A stretch of DNA of 64,000 nucleotides from Nocardiopsis listeri NBRC 13360 (GCF_001570765.1 NZ_BCSH01000041.1:1-64000), one strand, 5' to 3'; counted from the stretch's first letter, positions 17,880 through 26,351 are shown. Notes: generated by a model from the sequence alone, not told the origin. Numbers and translations: made by a program.

Positions 17880-18341
17880 GTGGACGAGGCGTCGAAGCGG
17901 CCCGAGCTGCCGAGGACCTGGCGTCCCCGGACGGTGCGTTGGGTCGCCTACGGGATGTGCGTGCTGATCGTGGGGACCATGCTGGTGCTCGCGATCGTTC
18001 TGCCCAGTGACTGGCGGGCACTGGACCGGTTCATGATCGTCGGACTGGGATTGGTCATCGCCGCCGGGCTGCACATGCTGGGTCGTCCGCGGCTGATCGC
18101 CACCGAGGACAACGTGGTCGTCATCAACGGGATCCGCACCCACCACCTGGCGTGGCCCGAGGTGCTGGACATCCGCATGCCGGTGGGGGAGCCCTGGCCG
18201 AGCGTGGACCTGTCCGATGGCACCTCGCTGCCGGTGATGGGGATCCAGAGCACCGATGGCGATCTGTCCCGGCGCAACCTGGAGGAGTTCCGTTCGATGC
18301 TGGGCCGGGGCGAGGCCGCCGAGCCGAGCCGGCCCGGCTAG
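17880..18341 (+). CDS. PH-domain membrane protein
   Basis: A 153-residue protein with two transmembrane segments (about residues 20-40 and 50-68: VAYGMCVLIVGTMLVLAIVL and FMIVGLGLVIAAGLHML) followed by a small bacterial PH-like domain (RPRLIATEDNVVVINGIRTHHL, here given by its start RPRLIATEDN and end RTHHLAWPEV). This two-TM plus bPH layout is common in actinobacteria and the function is unknown. GTG 17880 is preferred because AAGGA precedes it by 7 bases; ATG 17847 lacks a site. It follows the rib unit by 94 bases. Confidence 0.8.
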   Translation: MDEASKRPELPRTWRPRTVRWVAYGMCVLIVGTMLVLAIVLPSDWRALDRFMIVGLGLVIAAGLHMLGRPRLIATEDNVVVINGIRTHHLAWPEVLDIRMPVGEPWPSVDLSDGTSLPVMGIQSTDGDLSRRNLEEFRSMLGRGEAAEPSRPG

Positions 18342-18342
18342 G

Positions 18343-18540
18343 CAGTGTTTTTTAGAGCCTCCGCCGGCGCTTCGGCGTGTTCGGGCGCCCCAAAAAGTCA
18401 GGAACCTTCGGTGCCTACGGTGTGATCCTCGTTCCTCGGATCCCACCTACGACACCTCCCCGGGTTTGCAGAAGACAGGGCCTGACGGCGCTCGAACGGG
18501 TGACCCCCCGTGGTTCCCAAAACAGAACCTAGTCGCCGGT
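18343..18540. repeat. Dispersed intergenic element, copy 1
   Basis: This part of the 375-base gap shares an ordered set of blocks with 28306-28560: GCCTCCGCCGGCGCTTCG (18357-18374), GTGTTCGGG (18378-18386), CTCGTTCCTCG (18428-18438), and a terminal block reading CCCGTGG then ACAG-AACCTAG (about 18508-18534). The first block is enclosed by a U-rich/A-rich pair (TTTTTT at 18348-18353, AAAAA at 18393-18397). No coding frame is convincing. It could be a small RNA gene, a decayed mobile element or a terminator family. From 18541 to 18717 I see only a hairpin-like GAGCCCTCGTTTCC/GGAACGGGGGCTC and the xdhC leader. Confidence 0.55.
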
Positions 18541-18597
18541 TTCGATCACCGGTCGCCGACCGCCGTGACCGGGCCTCTTCGTAGAAGCAACCGAATC

Positions 18598-18629
18598 GAG
18601 CCCTCGTTTCCTGGAGGAACGGGGGCTCT
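18598..18629 (+). terminator. Hairpin upstream of the XdhC gene
   Basis: GAGCCCTCGTTTCC (18598-18611) faces GGAACGGGGGCTC (18617-18629) across a short loop TGGAG, followed by TTCGGTGTTG. The stem has one or two mismatches or bulges. It probably ends transcription arriving from the left. Confidence 0.5.
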
Positions 18630-18717
18630 TCGGTGTTGTGTGGGGCACATAGGTTGGTACCGAGTCCGGCGGACCTCGGGATCGACCCGCCGGGAGGAAG
18701 TCTGGAAGAGGTGCCGT

Positions 18718-19884
18718 GTGCGTGATATCCGAGCGACCGTGTCCGACCTGTACGCCTCAGGTGAGACCTTCGCGATTGCCACGGTGATCGACACCTACAA
18801 GAGCGCGCCCCGGGACGCCGGGGCGGCCATGCTGGTGAGCACCTCGGGTGAGGTGACGGGCAGCGTGTCCGGGGGCTGCGTGGAGGGCGCCGTCTACGAG
18901 GAGTCCTTGGAGGCCATCCGCACCGGAGACCCCGCGCGCCGTACCTACGGCGTGAGCGACGACGACGCCTTCAGCGTGGGGCTGACCTGTGGCGGGACCC
19001 TGCACATGTTCGTGGAGGCGATCAGTAGGGAGACCTACCCGCAGCTGGGCGCCGTGTTGGCCGCCATCGACGAGCACCGGCCGGTGGCGGTGGCCACCAT
19101 CGTGTCCGACCCCTCGGGGCCCGGGAGGGTGGGCCGCCGCCGAGTGGTGTGGCCCGACGACGCCGAGGGAGATCTGGGCCCGGGAGGGGAGCGCCTGGCC
19201 GACGCCTTGGACGACGACGTGCGCGGCATGCTCGCTCAGGGCAGCACGGGTCTGTTGCACTACGGCGTGGACGGGCAGCGACGCGGTGACGAGTTGGAGG
19301 TGTTCGTCCAGTCGTTCGCCCCGGCCCCTCGGATGCTGGTGTTCGGTGCGATCGACTTCGCGGCGGCCGTCGCCGACCTGGGTACCTACCTGGGCTACCG
19401 GGTGACGGTGTGCGACGCTCGGCCGGTTTTCGCCACCGCCAAGCGTTTCCCCACCGCCGAGGAGGTGGTGGTCAAGTGGCCGCATGTGTTCCTGGACGAG
19501 ATCGCCGAGGAGATCGACCGGCGCACCGCGATCTGTGTCCTGACCCACGACCCCAAGTTCGACGTGCCGGTGCTCAAGCGGGCGTTGAGCACCGAGGCCG
19601 GGTACATCGGTGCGATGGGCTCACGCCGCACCCACGAGGACCGGTTGGATCGACTGCGCGAGGCCGGTGTCTCGGAGGAGGCCCTGGAGCGGTTGCACTC
19701 GCCGATCGGACTGGACCTGGGAGCGCGCACACCCGAGGAGACCGCGGTGTCCATCGCCGCCGAACTGGTGCGGAGCCGGTGGGGTGGCAGTGGGCGCGCC
19801 CTGCGCGAGACCACCGGACGCATCCACCGGGACACCCCGGTGTCCCCGCTGGTTCCGGCCGGATTCGGTCACCCTCAAAGGTGA
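18718..19884 (+). CDS. XdhC/CoxI family molybdoenzyme accessory protein
   Basis: A 388-residue protein of the XdhC family, which binds or sulfurates molybdenum cofactor before insertion into xanthine dehydrogenase or CO dehydrogenase-like enzymes. The N-terminal XdhC/CoxI domain has ATVIDTYKSAPRDAGAAMLV and GSVSGGCVEGAV with conserved cysteine; the C-terminal Rossmann domain runs from RMLVFGAIDFAAAVADL through TICVLTHDPKFD to GYIGAMGSRRTH and PIGLDLGARTPEETAVSIAAEL. GTG 18718 has GGAAGAG ahead at 7 bases; the upstream extension to 18256 is noncoding in composition. The mobA-like gene follows after 92 bases. No hydroxylase subunits lie in this window. Confidence 0.93.
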   Translation: MRDIRATVSDLYASGETFAIATVIDTYKSAPRDAGAAMLVSTSGEVTGSVSGGCVEGAVYEESLEAIRTGDPARRTYGVSDDDAFSVGLTCGGTLHMFVEAISRETYPQLGAVLAAIDEHRPVAVATIVSDPSGPGRVGRRRVVWPDDAEGDLGPGGERLADALDDDVRGMLAQGSTGLLHYGVDGQRRGDELEVFVQSFAPAPRMLVFGAIDFAAAVADLGTYLGYRVTVCDARPVFATAKRFPTAEEVVVKWPHVFLDEIAEEIDRRTAICVLTHDPKFDVPVLKRALSTEAGYIGAMGSRRTHEDRLDRLREAGVSEEALERLHSPIGLDLGARTPEETAVSIAAELVRSRWGGSGRALRETTGRIHRDTPVSPLVPAGFGHPQR

Positions 19885-19976
19885 ACCGAAACTCCTTTGC
19901 TGATGAACGCGCAGATCAGAGTGGTGATCGCGACGCGGGGTAGCGAAAATCCTCCACCGGCTCCTGAAGGCGGCCC

Positions 19977-20630
19977 ATGCGCGGCTTCGACGCGTGGCAT
20001 CATCGCGTCATGGCTATCGGGGAAGCGGAGGGCAGAGGGGTCGAGTACAGGGGGAACGTCGCGGGATTGCTGTTGGCGGCCGGCTCGGGTAGCAGACTCG
20101 GCCGTCCCAAGGCACTGGTCGAACTGGGCGGCGAACGCCTGGTCGACCGTGGGGTGCGCACCCTGGCGGAGGGAGGCTGCGCCTGCGTCATGGTGGTCCT
20201 GGGCGCCGCCGACACCACGGTCGACGGCGCCGTGACCGTGCACAACCCCGACTGGTCCACCGGAATGGGTTCGTCGGTGCGGACGGGTATCGACGCCCTC
20301 CCCGACACCGTCGACGCCGTCCTCGTCGCCCTCGCCGACCAACCGCTGATCACCCCCGAGGCGGTCCGCCGTCTGGTGGAGGCCTTCGAACAAGGTGCGC
20401 GCGCGGCCGCGGCCACCTACAACGGCAACCCCCGCAATCCGGTGCTCCTGGGCCGTGAACACTGGTCCACGGTCTACTCCATGGCCGAACGCGACGTGGG
20501 GGCCCGCCCCTTCCTACGCGCCTACTCGCACGTGGTGACCACGGTGCCCTGCGACGACGTGGCCAGCCCCGAGGACATCGACACCGCCGAGGACCTGGCG
20601 CGGCTCAGTGAAGTGCTCGACCGCGCCTGA
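19977..20630 (+). CDS. MobA-like NTP transferase (molybdenum cofactor cytidylyl- or guanylyltransferase type)
   Basis: A 217-residue nucleotidyltransferase of the MobA/MocA fold. It has GLLLAAGSGSRLGRPKALVELGG in pieces: the LAAGSGSRLG nucleotide loop with RPKAL, the GMGSSVRTGI segment, the metal-binding ALADQPLITP, and NPRNPVLLGREHW. The NPRNPVLLG and GARPFL features are like MocA proteins that act with XdhC. It probably transfers CMP to molybdopterin for the same hydroxylase family. ATG 19977 is weakly supported by GAAGGCGG; ATG 20010 is an alternative. Ends face a shared terminator with the aldose epimerase gene. Confidence 0.88.
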   Translation: MRGFDAWHHRVMAIGEAEGRGVEYRGNVAGLLLAAGSGSRLGRPKALVELGGERLVDRGVRTLAEGGCACVMVVLGAADTTVDGAVTVHNPDWSTGMGSSVRTGIDALPDTVDAVLVALADQPLITPEAVRRLVEAFEQGARAAAATYNGNPRNPVLLGREHWSTVYSMAERDVGARPFLRAYSHVVTTVPCDDVASPEDIDTAEDLARLSEVLDRA

Positions 20631-20660
20631 GGGCCCGGGTGCGACCCGTGGCCCGGGCCC
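20631..20660. terminator. Bidirectional hairpin terminator
   Basis: GGGCCCGGG (20631-20639) and CCCGGGCCC (20652-20660) pair perfectly in the 38-base gap between the convergent mobA-like and aldose epimerase genes. Position and symmetry suggest it serves both. Confidence 0.7.
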
Positions 20661-20668
20661 CGTGGGAC

Positions 20669-21595
20669 TCAGCCCGCCCGCGGTTCGGCGAGGACACCGA
20701 AGTCGTGTTCCACGCTCTGACCCGGGGACAGCACCAACAGGTCGGTTCCGCTGTTGAAGGCGTCGGGCGGACAGGTCATGGGCTCGGCCGCCAGGTGGGC
20801 ACGGTGCGCGTCCCCGCCCAGGGTGTCGGCGCTGAACAGTTGCAGCCAGTCGTATCCGGCGCCCGCCCACAGCGCCACCCGGTGCTCGGGGCCGCCGAGC
20901 CGTACCCAGGCACGTCCGCGCTCGTCCCGCCGTAGGTCGGTGAAGGCCGTGTCCAGCACCGTGTCGCCCAGATCGCGGCCGGGTGGGAGCAGGTCGAACC
21001 CGCCACCCGCCACCGGTACGGGTGCACCCGTGGGGATGAGGTCCTCGTCGGTGGGCAGGCTACTTCCGGCGTCGGCGGACACGGTGAGCACGCCGCGCGC
21101 GGACAACTCGTCCAGGGGCCTGCCCAGGGTGAGGTAGGGGTGGAACCCTACACCGTAGGGAGCGTCGCGCTCCCCTGTGTTGACGGCTTTCACGCTCACG
21201 GTCAGTCCCTCGGAGGAGAGCCGGTATCGGGTGGTCAGCTCCAGCGGGAAGGGGTAGCCGGGCGTGCCCTCGAAGGCCAGCCGCAGGGTCACCTCGTCCT
21301 CGCGCGCGTCGACCGGGCTCCAGTCCTGGTCGTGCACCAGGCCATGGATGGCCGAACCGGTCTCGGGGTTGTCGATCGCCAGGCGGTATTCGGTTCCCTG
21401 GAAGGTGTAACGCCCCCCGGCGACGCGGTTGGGCCAGGGAGCCAACAACTGGCCCTGGAACGCCTGGGGCCCCTCCACCCGGGTATAGGGCCACACCAGG
21501 TCGTGGCCGCGCCAGGTGAGGGCCTGCAAGCCCGCACCGATCCGGTCCACTCGCGCTCGGTAGTCACCCGAGCGCAGTTCGAACGCCTCGCCCAC
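20669..21595 (-). CDS. Aldose 1-epimerase family protein
   Basis: The 308-residue beta-sandwich protein belongs to the GalM/YihR-like aldose 1-epimerases, which interconvert alpha and beta anomers of sugars. Substrate-site features are PWPNRVAGGRYTF, SAIHGLVHDQDW with the conserved His, PYGVGFHPYLTLG with the second His, and EPMTCPPDAFNSG near the C-terminus, where the catalytic Glu is expected upstream or here (AAEPMTCPPDA). The GTG at 21595 has GAGGAAGGCGGACAG ahead. It is isolated; the protein kinase gene ends 99 bases beyond its start on the same strand. Confidence 0.9.
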   Translation of the reverse strand: MGEAFELRSGDYRARVDRIGAGLQALTWRGHDLVWPYTRVEGPQAFQGQLLAPWPNRVAGGRYTFQGTEYRLAIDNPETGSAIHGLVHDQDWSPVDAREDEVTLRLAFEGTPGYPFPLELTTRYRLSSEGLTVSVKAVNTGERDAPYGVGFHPYLTLGRPLDELSARGVLTVSADAGSSLPTDEDLIPTGAPVPVAGGGFDLLPPGRDLGDTVLDTAFTDLRRDERGRAWVRLGGPEHRVALWAGAGYDWLQLFSADTLGGDAHRAHLAAEPMTCPPDAFNSGTDLLVLSPGQSVEHDFGVLAEPRAG

Positions 21596-21693
21596 CTGTC
21601 CGCCTTCCTCATCGTGGTCCGGCCCGCGCCGAACCCGGCGATCTTAGCGTGACCGGTACGGACCGGCGGAAACGCGGGTCGGTCGATACGCGG

Positions 21694-24414
21694 TCATCCG
21701 AGGATGGTGTCCAGCGGGATGAGAAGACCCGACCCGAGGGCGAGCAGGCCGGTGGACATCAGGACGATCACCATCAGGACCGAACCTCCCACGGCCAGTC
21801 GGAACGCGGCCAGTCGACGACGCGCCTTCACCTTCTCCCTCGCTGAGGTGCGCCCCAGGTACAGCAGGGCCACGGCCAGCAGGACCGGGAACCACCAGGA
21901 GGCGCCCATTCCACCCGGCAACGACCCGGTCAGGGCGGCGGCCCCGTCGCTCAGCGGGTTGGTGCCGAAGTCCAACAGTCCGGTGTAGGCGTCCACCACC
22001 ATGGGGCTGTCGGGGAAGAAGCCCTCCTCGGGGCGCAGTGCCCGCCCCAGCCCGTCGACGAGTCCGAGCAGGGCGGCCGGGTAGGCGAACCTGCGACAGC
22101 GTCCGGCCCGCATGGCCCGCTGGATCTGCCCCATGGTCCGCTCGACCCGACGGGAGTCGCGTTCCTGTCGACGCGCCAGCCTGCGCTGTTCCTTGGGGGT
22201 GACGGCGTCCTGTGGGCGGGTGGGGTCGTGCGGAACGGCCGGGTTGTCGGGGCGGGTGGCGGCCTCGGCCCGACGTTGGTTGACCGATGCCGCCTTCTCC
22301 TTGGTGTTGTTCCACTTCTCGCGCGCCGAGCCCGCCAGGGAGGCCCACCGGTCCTGACGGCGGGCACGGCCGTCGGCGCGCTCGCGCTCGGCGATGATCG
22401 CGCCGATCCGGTCCGCCTCGGGCAACAGGAGAAGGGCGGTGAGCATCGCCGAACGTGAGGTCAGCGGGTCGCCGCCGTCACGCAGCGCGGAGCGGCGCAG
22501 GTCCGACCACCAGGGCGCGTTCGGTGCGGAGCTGCGTTGCCGGGGGTGCCAGGACCGGCGGCGAAGCAACGACCGGTGTCCGGAGGCCGTCTCGGGGACC
22601 AGGACCAGCTCGACGGCGCGCGCCCAGGTGGTGTCGAGCTCGTGCGCGGCGGGTCGGCGTGGCGAATCGGAGTCCGAACCGACCAGACCGTCGACGGTCT
22701 CGTGGACGCGGTGCATCAGCAGTGGAACCTCGTGCTGGACGCGCTCCAGTAGCGCGCAACGGCCCGAGCCGCCCGAGCGACAGGTGGGGTGCGGGCACCA
22801 GTGCTGGGAACCGAGTCCCACCACGCCCGACTCCACGGCCTCGCGCACCACCGAGTGTCGGCTGGCGTCTCCGGTGGCCAGGGTCAGTAGTCCGTCGGCG
22901 CTGATCTCGTGGCCTCGGAACCTGGGCGGCATGCCGGGCACGTAGCGGGCGGCCAGGGCGCTGATGGCCACGTGCGCCAGGTCGGGGCGCTCGTCCAGGC
23001 CGGTGAGGTAGGAACGGTCGAAGGTGTAGTCGTTGACCTCGCGATCCAGCCAGGTACGCAGCTCCGACCAGTGGCTGCGTAGCCACAGCGCGCCGGTGTC
23101 GGAACGGTCCAGCAGGTCGAAGGCCAGGCTGGGCGGGTCCTCGTGGGTGGCCCCGGCGAACGAGATCGGGCGCAGCCTGCGTGCGGTGCGGATCCGGGGC
23201 CGCTCGCCGGCCAGCCACGCGGCGACCTCGTCGTGTCCCCAACGGGCGGCCGGCGTGGGCGCGAGCAGACCTCGGGCCAGCAGCCGCCAGCGTTCGTCGG
23301 TGATCGCCGAGATGTCGACCTCGGTGTTGCGGGCGGTCAGCCAGTTGCCGCCGCGCTCGGGTCGGCGGCCGGTGACCAGCTCGTGCACCATCACACCCAG
23401 CGACCACCAGGCGGCGGGTGCCTCACGCCGGCCTTCGATGACCTCGGGGGCGGCGTAGTCCTCGGTGATGGCCTGTCCGCCGTAGACACGACTCATGGTG
23501 GCACGCACGGCGCCGCCGAAGTCGGTGAGCGCGACCACCGGTGGGTCCAGGTCGCGTACCAGGAGGTTCTCCGGCTTGACGTCGGTGTGGTTGTGCTGGA
23601 GCTCGGCCTGCCAGTGGTGCAGACAGTCGGCGACGGAGCGCACGACGGCCTCGGCGCGTGCGTCGTCCAAGGGTGCTTCGTCGATGATCTCGCGCAGGGT
23701 TCCGTGGGCGAAGTACTCCTGGGCCTCCCAGGCCAGGTCCTCGCCCCAGGAGCTGGCGGCGGTGCCGTACCCCTGGATGGCGGGTGTGTGGGGGGAGGCG
23801 GTACCGCGTGCTCGCAGCCGGTCAAGGAGCTCGCGGTTGATGTCGTGGCCGGGCCGGTACACCTTCAGGGCGAGTCGGCGTCCCGGGGAGTCGGTGGGTT
23901 CGGCCAGGTAGACGACGGCCTCACCACCGGCGCCGAGTCGGTCCAGGACCTGGTAGCGGCGGCGCAGCTCGGCGGGTACGGCGTAGTCGAGGTCACCGGC
24001 GGGACCGATGACCACGCGCGAGGCAAGGCGGGCGATCCAGTCCAACAGGGGGCCGAAGAGCACACGCCACCAGGGGGTACGGCCGGAACCATCGGAACCG
24101 GGCCGGGAGCCGCCGGACGAGGGTCGTCGGACCCGGGTGGCGTCGACCCCGGTGGGAGGCGCGGCGGGGGAGTGGCCCGCGGACTCGGGCGGAACGACCC
24201 GGGTGGCGTCGGCGCCGGCCGGCGGTACCACGCGGGTGGGGGACTCGTCGGGTCGCGGCTCCGGGGGGCGGGTGGCTCCCGGCCGGAACACACGTGTGAC
24301 CCAGCGCGTGGCCCCCGTCGGGTTGACGCGGGTGGTGGGTGTGACGGGGTCGATCCGTCGGGTCGGTGCGTTGTCGTCACCGGGGTCGGGCGTGACCATC
24401 GAGGCCGGATCCAT
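21694..24414 (-). CDS. Large serine/threonine protein kinase-like membrane protein
   Basis: A protein of about 906 residues. After a low-complexity N-terminus (about 1-120) with repeated ATRV-type motifs comes a kinase domain: LGAGGEAVVYLAE, the Lys in RLALKVYRP, HTDVKPENLLV in place of the usual HRDLKPEN, TDFGGAVRATMS and DYAAPEVIEG. The HRD arginine is Thr, so it may be active but not regulated by activation-loop phosphorylation. A region of about 400 residues with no family I recognise follows, including a CPHPTC-type Cys cluster and basic coiled-coil-like helices. Two transmembrane segments close the protein. Start is ATG 24414 or 24399; neither ribosome site is ideal. Confidence 0.85.
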   Translation of the reverse strand: MDPASMVTPDPGDDNAPTRRIDPVTPTTRVNPTGATRWVTRVFRPGATRPPEPRPDESPTRVVPPAGADATRVVPPESAGHSPAAPPTGVDATRVRRPSSGGSRPGSDGSGRTPWWRVLFGPLLDWIARLASRVVIGPAGDLDYAVPAELRRRYQVLDRLGAGGEAVVYLAEPTDSPGRRLALKVYRPGHDINRELLDRLRARGTASPHTPAIQGYGTAASSWGEDLAWEAQEYFAHGTLREIIDEAPLDDARAEAVVRSVADCLHHWQAELQHNHTDVKPENLLVRDLDPPVVALTDFGGAVRATMSRVYGGQAITEDYAAPEVIEGRREAPAAWWSLGVMVHELVTGRRPERGGNWLTARNTEVDISAITDERWRLLARGLLAPTPAARWGHDEVAAWLAGERPRIRTARRLRPISFAGATHEDPPSLAFDLLDRSDTGALWLRSHWSELRTWLDREVNDYTFDRSYLTGLDERPDLAHVAISALAARYVPGMPPRFRGHEISADGLLTLATGDASRHSVVREAVESGVVGLGSQHWCPHPTCRSGGSGRCALLERVQHEVPLLMHRVHETVDGLVGSDSDSPRRPAAHELDTTWARAVELVLVPETASGHRSLLRRRSWHPRQRSSAPNAPWWSDLRRSALRDGGDPLTSRSAMLTALLLLPEADRIGAIIAERERADGRARRQDRWASLAGSAREKWNNTKEKAASVNQRRAEAATRPDNPAVPHDPTRPQDAVTPKEQRRLARRQERDSRRVERTMGQIQRAMRAGRCRRFAYPAALLGLVDGLGRALRPEEGFFPDSPMVVDAYTGLLDFGTNPLSDGAAALTGSLPGGMGASWWFPVLLAVALLYLGRTSAREKVKARRRLAAFRLAVGGSVLMVIVLMSTGLLALGSGLLIPLDTILG

Positions 24415-24619
24415 CCTTCGAGCGGCGTGGCTGTACGGGCGTCCGGGGGAGGGAACGTCCCTTCCAGGCTAGGTCGTACGCGTGCCCGAGCGGAGGGGCG
24501 CCCCCACCCCTTGCCGGCGGGGCGTGCACGCCCCTTCCCCCGTTTTTCGGTTGGACTCCGCCGGGGCCGTTCCGGTTCCCGATCCGGTCCGGGAAATCAC
24601 CTTCGGAAGGTGCCGCGGG

Positions 24620-24928
24620 TCAGTGCTCGCGGCGCGGGGAGAGGCCGAGCCTCAGGCAGGACTCCCGGTACATGCGCACGACCTCCCAACGGATCTGAGC
24701 GCGTTCGGTGAGCTTCTCGCCCCAGGGCACGCGCATCGTGCGTTCGGTCCCGTCCACGATGATCACGTAGTCGCCGCCCTCGGCGTCCAAGCCCACCATG
24801 CGGGCCGCGGTGGCGTCGGGTTCTCCACCCAGACCACGGCAGATGACGAGGGTGTCCTCGGGGTGGTCGTCGTTCATGTGGCGGGTGACGGCGTCGACGA
24901 CCTCGGGGGAGAAGGGGTTGGACGGCAC
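24620..24928 (-). CDS. DUF2470 domain protein
   Basis: A 102-residue protein with the DUF2470 pattern: NPFSPEVVDAVTRHMNDDH, where the HMNDDH histidines are the family hallmark, then DTLVICRGLGG, ARMVGLDAEGGDYVI and VPWGEKLTERAQIRWEVVRM. The domain occurs C-terminally in HugZ-type heme-degrading or flavin-binding proteins and also alone in actinobacteria; stand-alone function is unknown. GTG 24928 is preferred because CAGGAG precedes it by 9 bases; the longer start at 24958 has none. A 200-base gap to the kinase gene start shows no feature. Confidence 0.82.
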   Translation of the reverse strand: MPSNPFSPEVVDAVTRHMNDDHPEDTLVICRGLGGEPDATAARMVGLDAEGGDYVIIVDGTERTMRVPWGEKLTERAQIRWEVVRMYRESCLRLGLSPRREH

Positions 24929-25171
24929 GGTCGGGGCTCCTGTCGATGGTGTACGCACGAAAAGGACGGAGGAGGGCCGGGCCGGCCCTCCTCCGTCGAC
25001 GATATCCGAGGCCTCTCAGGGTTATGACGTGGTGTCGTCAAACCTGGGGCGGTGGCCGCTCCCCCGCGCGGCCACGCCCGGACATCGTTCCCCGAGGTCG
25101 AAGGAGCCTCGGGGGACCCGGCCGGTGGCGGCCGTCGGATTCCGGGCCGGGACGTCCCCCGTCGAAGACGA

Positions 25172-25714
25172 TCAGGCCTGGCGAGTGAACTCGGCGTCGA
25201 TCTCGATCGTGATCTTGTCGCCGACGACCACGCCGCCACCGTCCATCGGCATCTCGATGTCCACGCCGAACTTCTTGCGGCTGATGGTGGTGGTGGCGGA
25301 GAAGCCCGCGCGGTCCAGGCCATAGGGGTCGAGGGTGGAGCCGTTGAACTCCAGGTCCAGCTCGATCGGGTGGGTGTTGCTCTTGATCGTGAGCTCACCC
25401 TTGAGGACGAAGTCCTCGCCCTTGGCCTCGATGCCGGTGGAGCGGAACTTGAAGTCCGGGTTCTCGTCGACACCGAAGAAGTCGGCGGAACGGATGTGGG
25501 TGTCACGGTCGGTGTTGTCGGTGTTGATCGAGCCCGCGTCGATGGTGGCCTCGACGGACGCCTTGGTGGCGTCCTCCGGCACCGTCAGGGTGGCGTCGAA
25601 CTTCTCGAAGCGACCGCGGACCTTGCTGACCATCATGTGGCGGACCGAGAACCCGACGATGCTGTGGGCGCTGTCGATCTTCCAGGTGCCGGGCTTGAGT
25701 TCCTGAGTGGCCAT
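25172..25714 (-). CDS. YceI family lipid-binding-like protein
   Basis: A 180-residue YceI/TT1927b-fold protein, an eight-stranded barrel that binds polyisoprenoids or other amphiphiles. It has the family start TWKIDSAHSIVGFSVRHMMVSKVRG, visible as WKIDSAHS then VRHMMVSKVRGRF, plus DASINTDN-like AGSINTDNTDRDTHIRSADFF, and KKFGVDIEMPM. There is no signal peptide, so it is probably cytoplasmic. ATG 25714 follows AGGGAGAAACACC. It is divergent from a MarR-type gene, with two palindromes in the shared region, so MarR control of both is likely. Confidence 0.93.
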   Translation of the reverse strand: MATQELKPGTWKIDSAHSIVGFSVRHMMVSKVRGRFEKFDATLTVPEDATKASVEATIDAGSINTDNTDRDTHIRSADFFGVDENPDFKFRSTGIEAKGEDFVLKGELTIKSNTHPIELDLEFNGSTLDPYGLDRAGFSATTTISRKKFGVDIEMPMDGGGVVVGDKITIEIDAEFTRQA

Positions 25715-25778
25715 GGTGTTTCTCCCTGTGTCTGTGGACGACCCGGTTCGGGGGTCGAGGTTCCTGCGATCAAGTGCT

Positions 25779-25819
25779 TTGCTCGGAGCAAGGTGCCTTA
25801 GAAGTATCTTCCTGGGAAG
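25779..25819. promoter_or_regulatory. Two operator-like palindromes between yceI and marR
   Basis: TTGCTC-G-GAGCAA (25779-25791) is perfect, and imperfect symmetry continues outward (AAGTGC on the left, GTGCCTT on the right). CTTCC-TG-GGAAG (25808-25819) is the second, with AAG and CTT at its outer edges. Both lie upstream of both genes. This is the pattern expected for dimeric MarR-family operators. The regulator itself is encoded 55 bases away. Confidence 0.55.
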
Positions 25820-25860
25820 TAGCTTAGGGGATCGTTCGTGGGTTGGCAAGCCCCTCCCGT

Positions 25861-25866
25861 TAGAAT
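25861..25866 (+). promoter_or_regulatory. -10 element for a probable leaderless marR transcript
   Basis: TAGAAT ends 8 bases before the marR ATG at 25875. No Shine-Dalgarno sequence is present between them. TTGGCA at 25843 is too near to be a standard -35 box, so the promoter may rely on an activator or on the -10 alone. Confidence 0.4.
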
Positions 25867-25874
25867 CGGCGAAT

Positions 25875-26351
25875 ATGGACAAGGCCTGGCTCGACGCCGA
25901 AGAACAGCGGGTCTGGCGCGGGTTCCTGCGGATGAACTCCTCGATCTACGAAGAGCTCGAACGTGACCTGCGCGACCGTGACGGGCTCACGCTCACCGAG
26001 TACGGGATCCTCGCCCACCTGTCGGAGATGCCGGACCGGCGCATGCGCATGCGCGACCTCGCCGACACCGTCATCGTGTCCAAGAGCCGGCTGTCCCACC
26101 AGATCGCGCGCCTGGAACGCGACGGGCACGTTCGCCGCGAGGCCTGCACCGACGACCGGCGGGGCTTTTGGGCGGTGCTCACCGAAGCGGGCGCCGAAGC
26201 CCTGCGCGTGGCCGCGCCCGGGCACGCGACCCGAGTGCGCTCCCTGGTCTTCGATCGGCTCACCCCCGAACAGCTCGACGGCCTCCGTGAGATCGTCCGG
26301 GCCCTCGGGGGGACTCCAGAAGGTCCTCCCGACGGAAGCCCGGGTCGATAG
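25875..26351 (+). CDS. MarR-family transcriptional regulator
   Basis: A 158-residue winged-helix regulator. The dimerisation helix starts with DAEEQRVWRGFLRMNSSIYE-like sequence; the DNA-binding core is LTLTEYGILAHLSEMPDRRMRMRDLADTVIVSKSRLSHQIARLERDGHV, recognisable from LTEYGILAHLSE, RMRDLADTV and SRLSHQIARLERDG; the wing is RREACTDDRRGFWAVLTEAG with the DDRR motif. Ligand unknown. Divergent from yceI with two palindromic sites between, so it likely represses yceI and itself. ATG 25875 fits a leaderless start. Confidence 0.93.
   Translation: MDKAWLDAEEQRVWRGFLRMNSSIYEELERDLRDRDGLTLTEYGILAHLSEMPDRRMRMRDLADTVIVSKSRLSHQIARLERDGHVRREACTDDRRGFWAVLTEAGAEALRVAAPGHATRVRSLVFDRLTPEQLDGLREIVRALGGTPEGPPDGSPGR

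Noticed and set aside
18484-18534. A tRNA-like stretch on the minus strand with a GTTCGAG T-loop-like sequence and a GGTTC/GAACC stem
   Set aside because: The T stem does not pair, the anticodon-like loop has 8 bases and no acceptor stem can be formed, so it is not called a tRNA.
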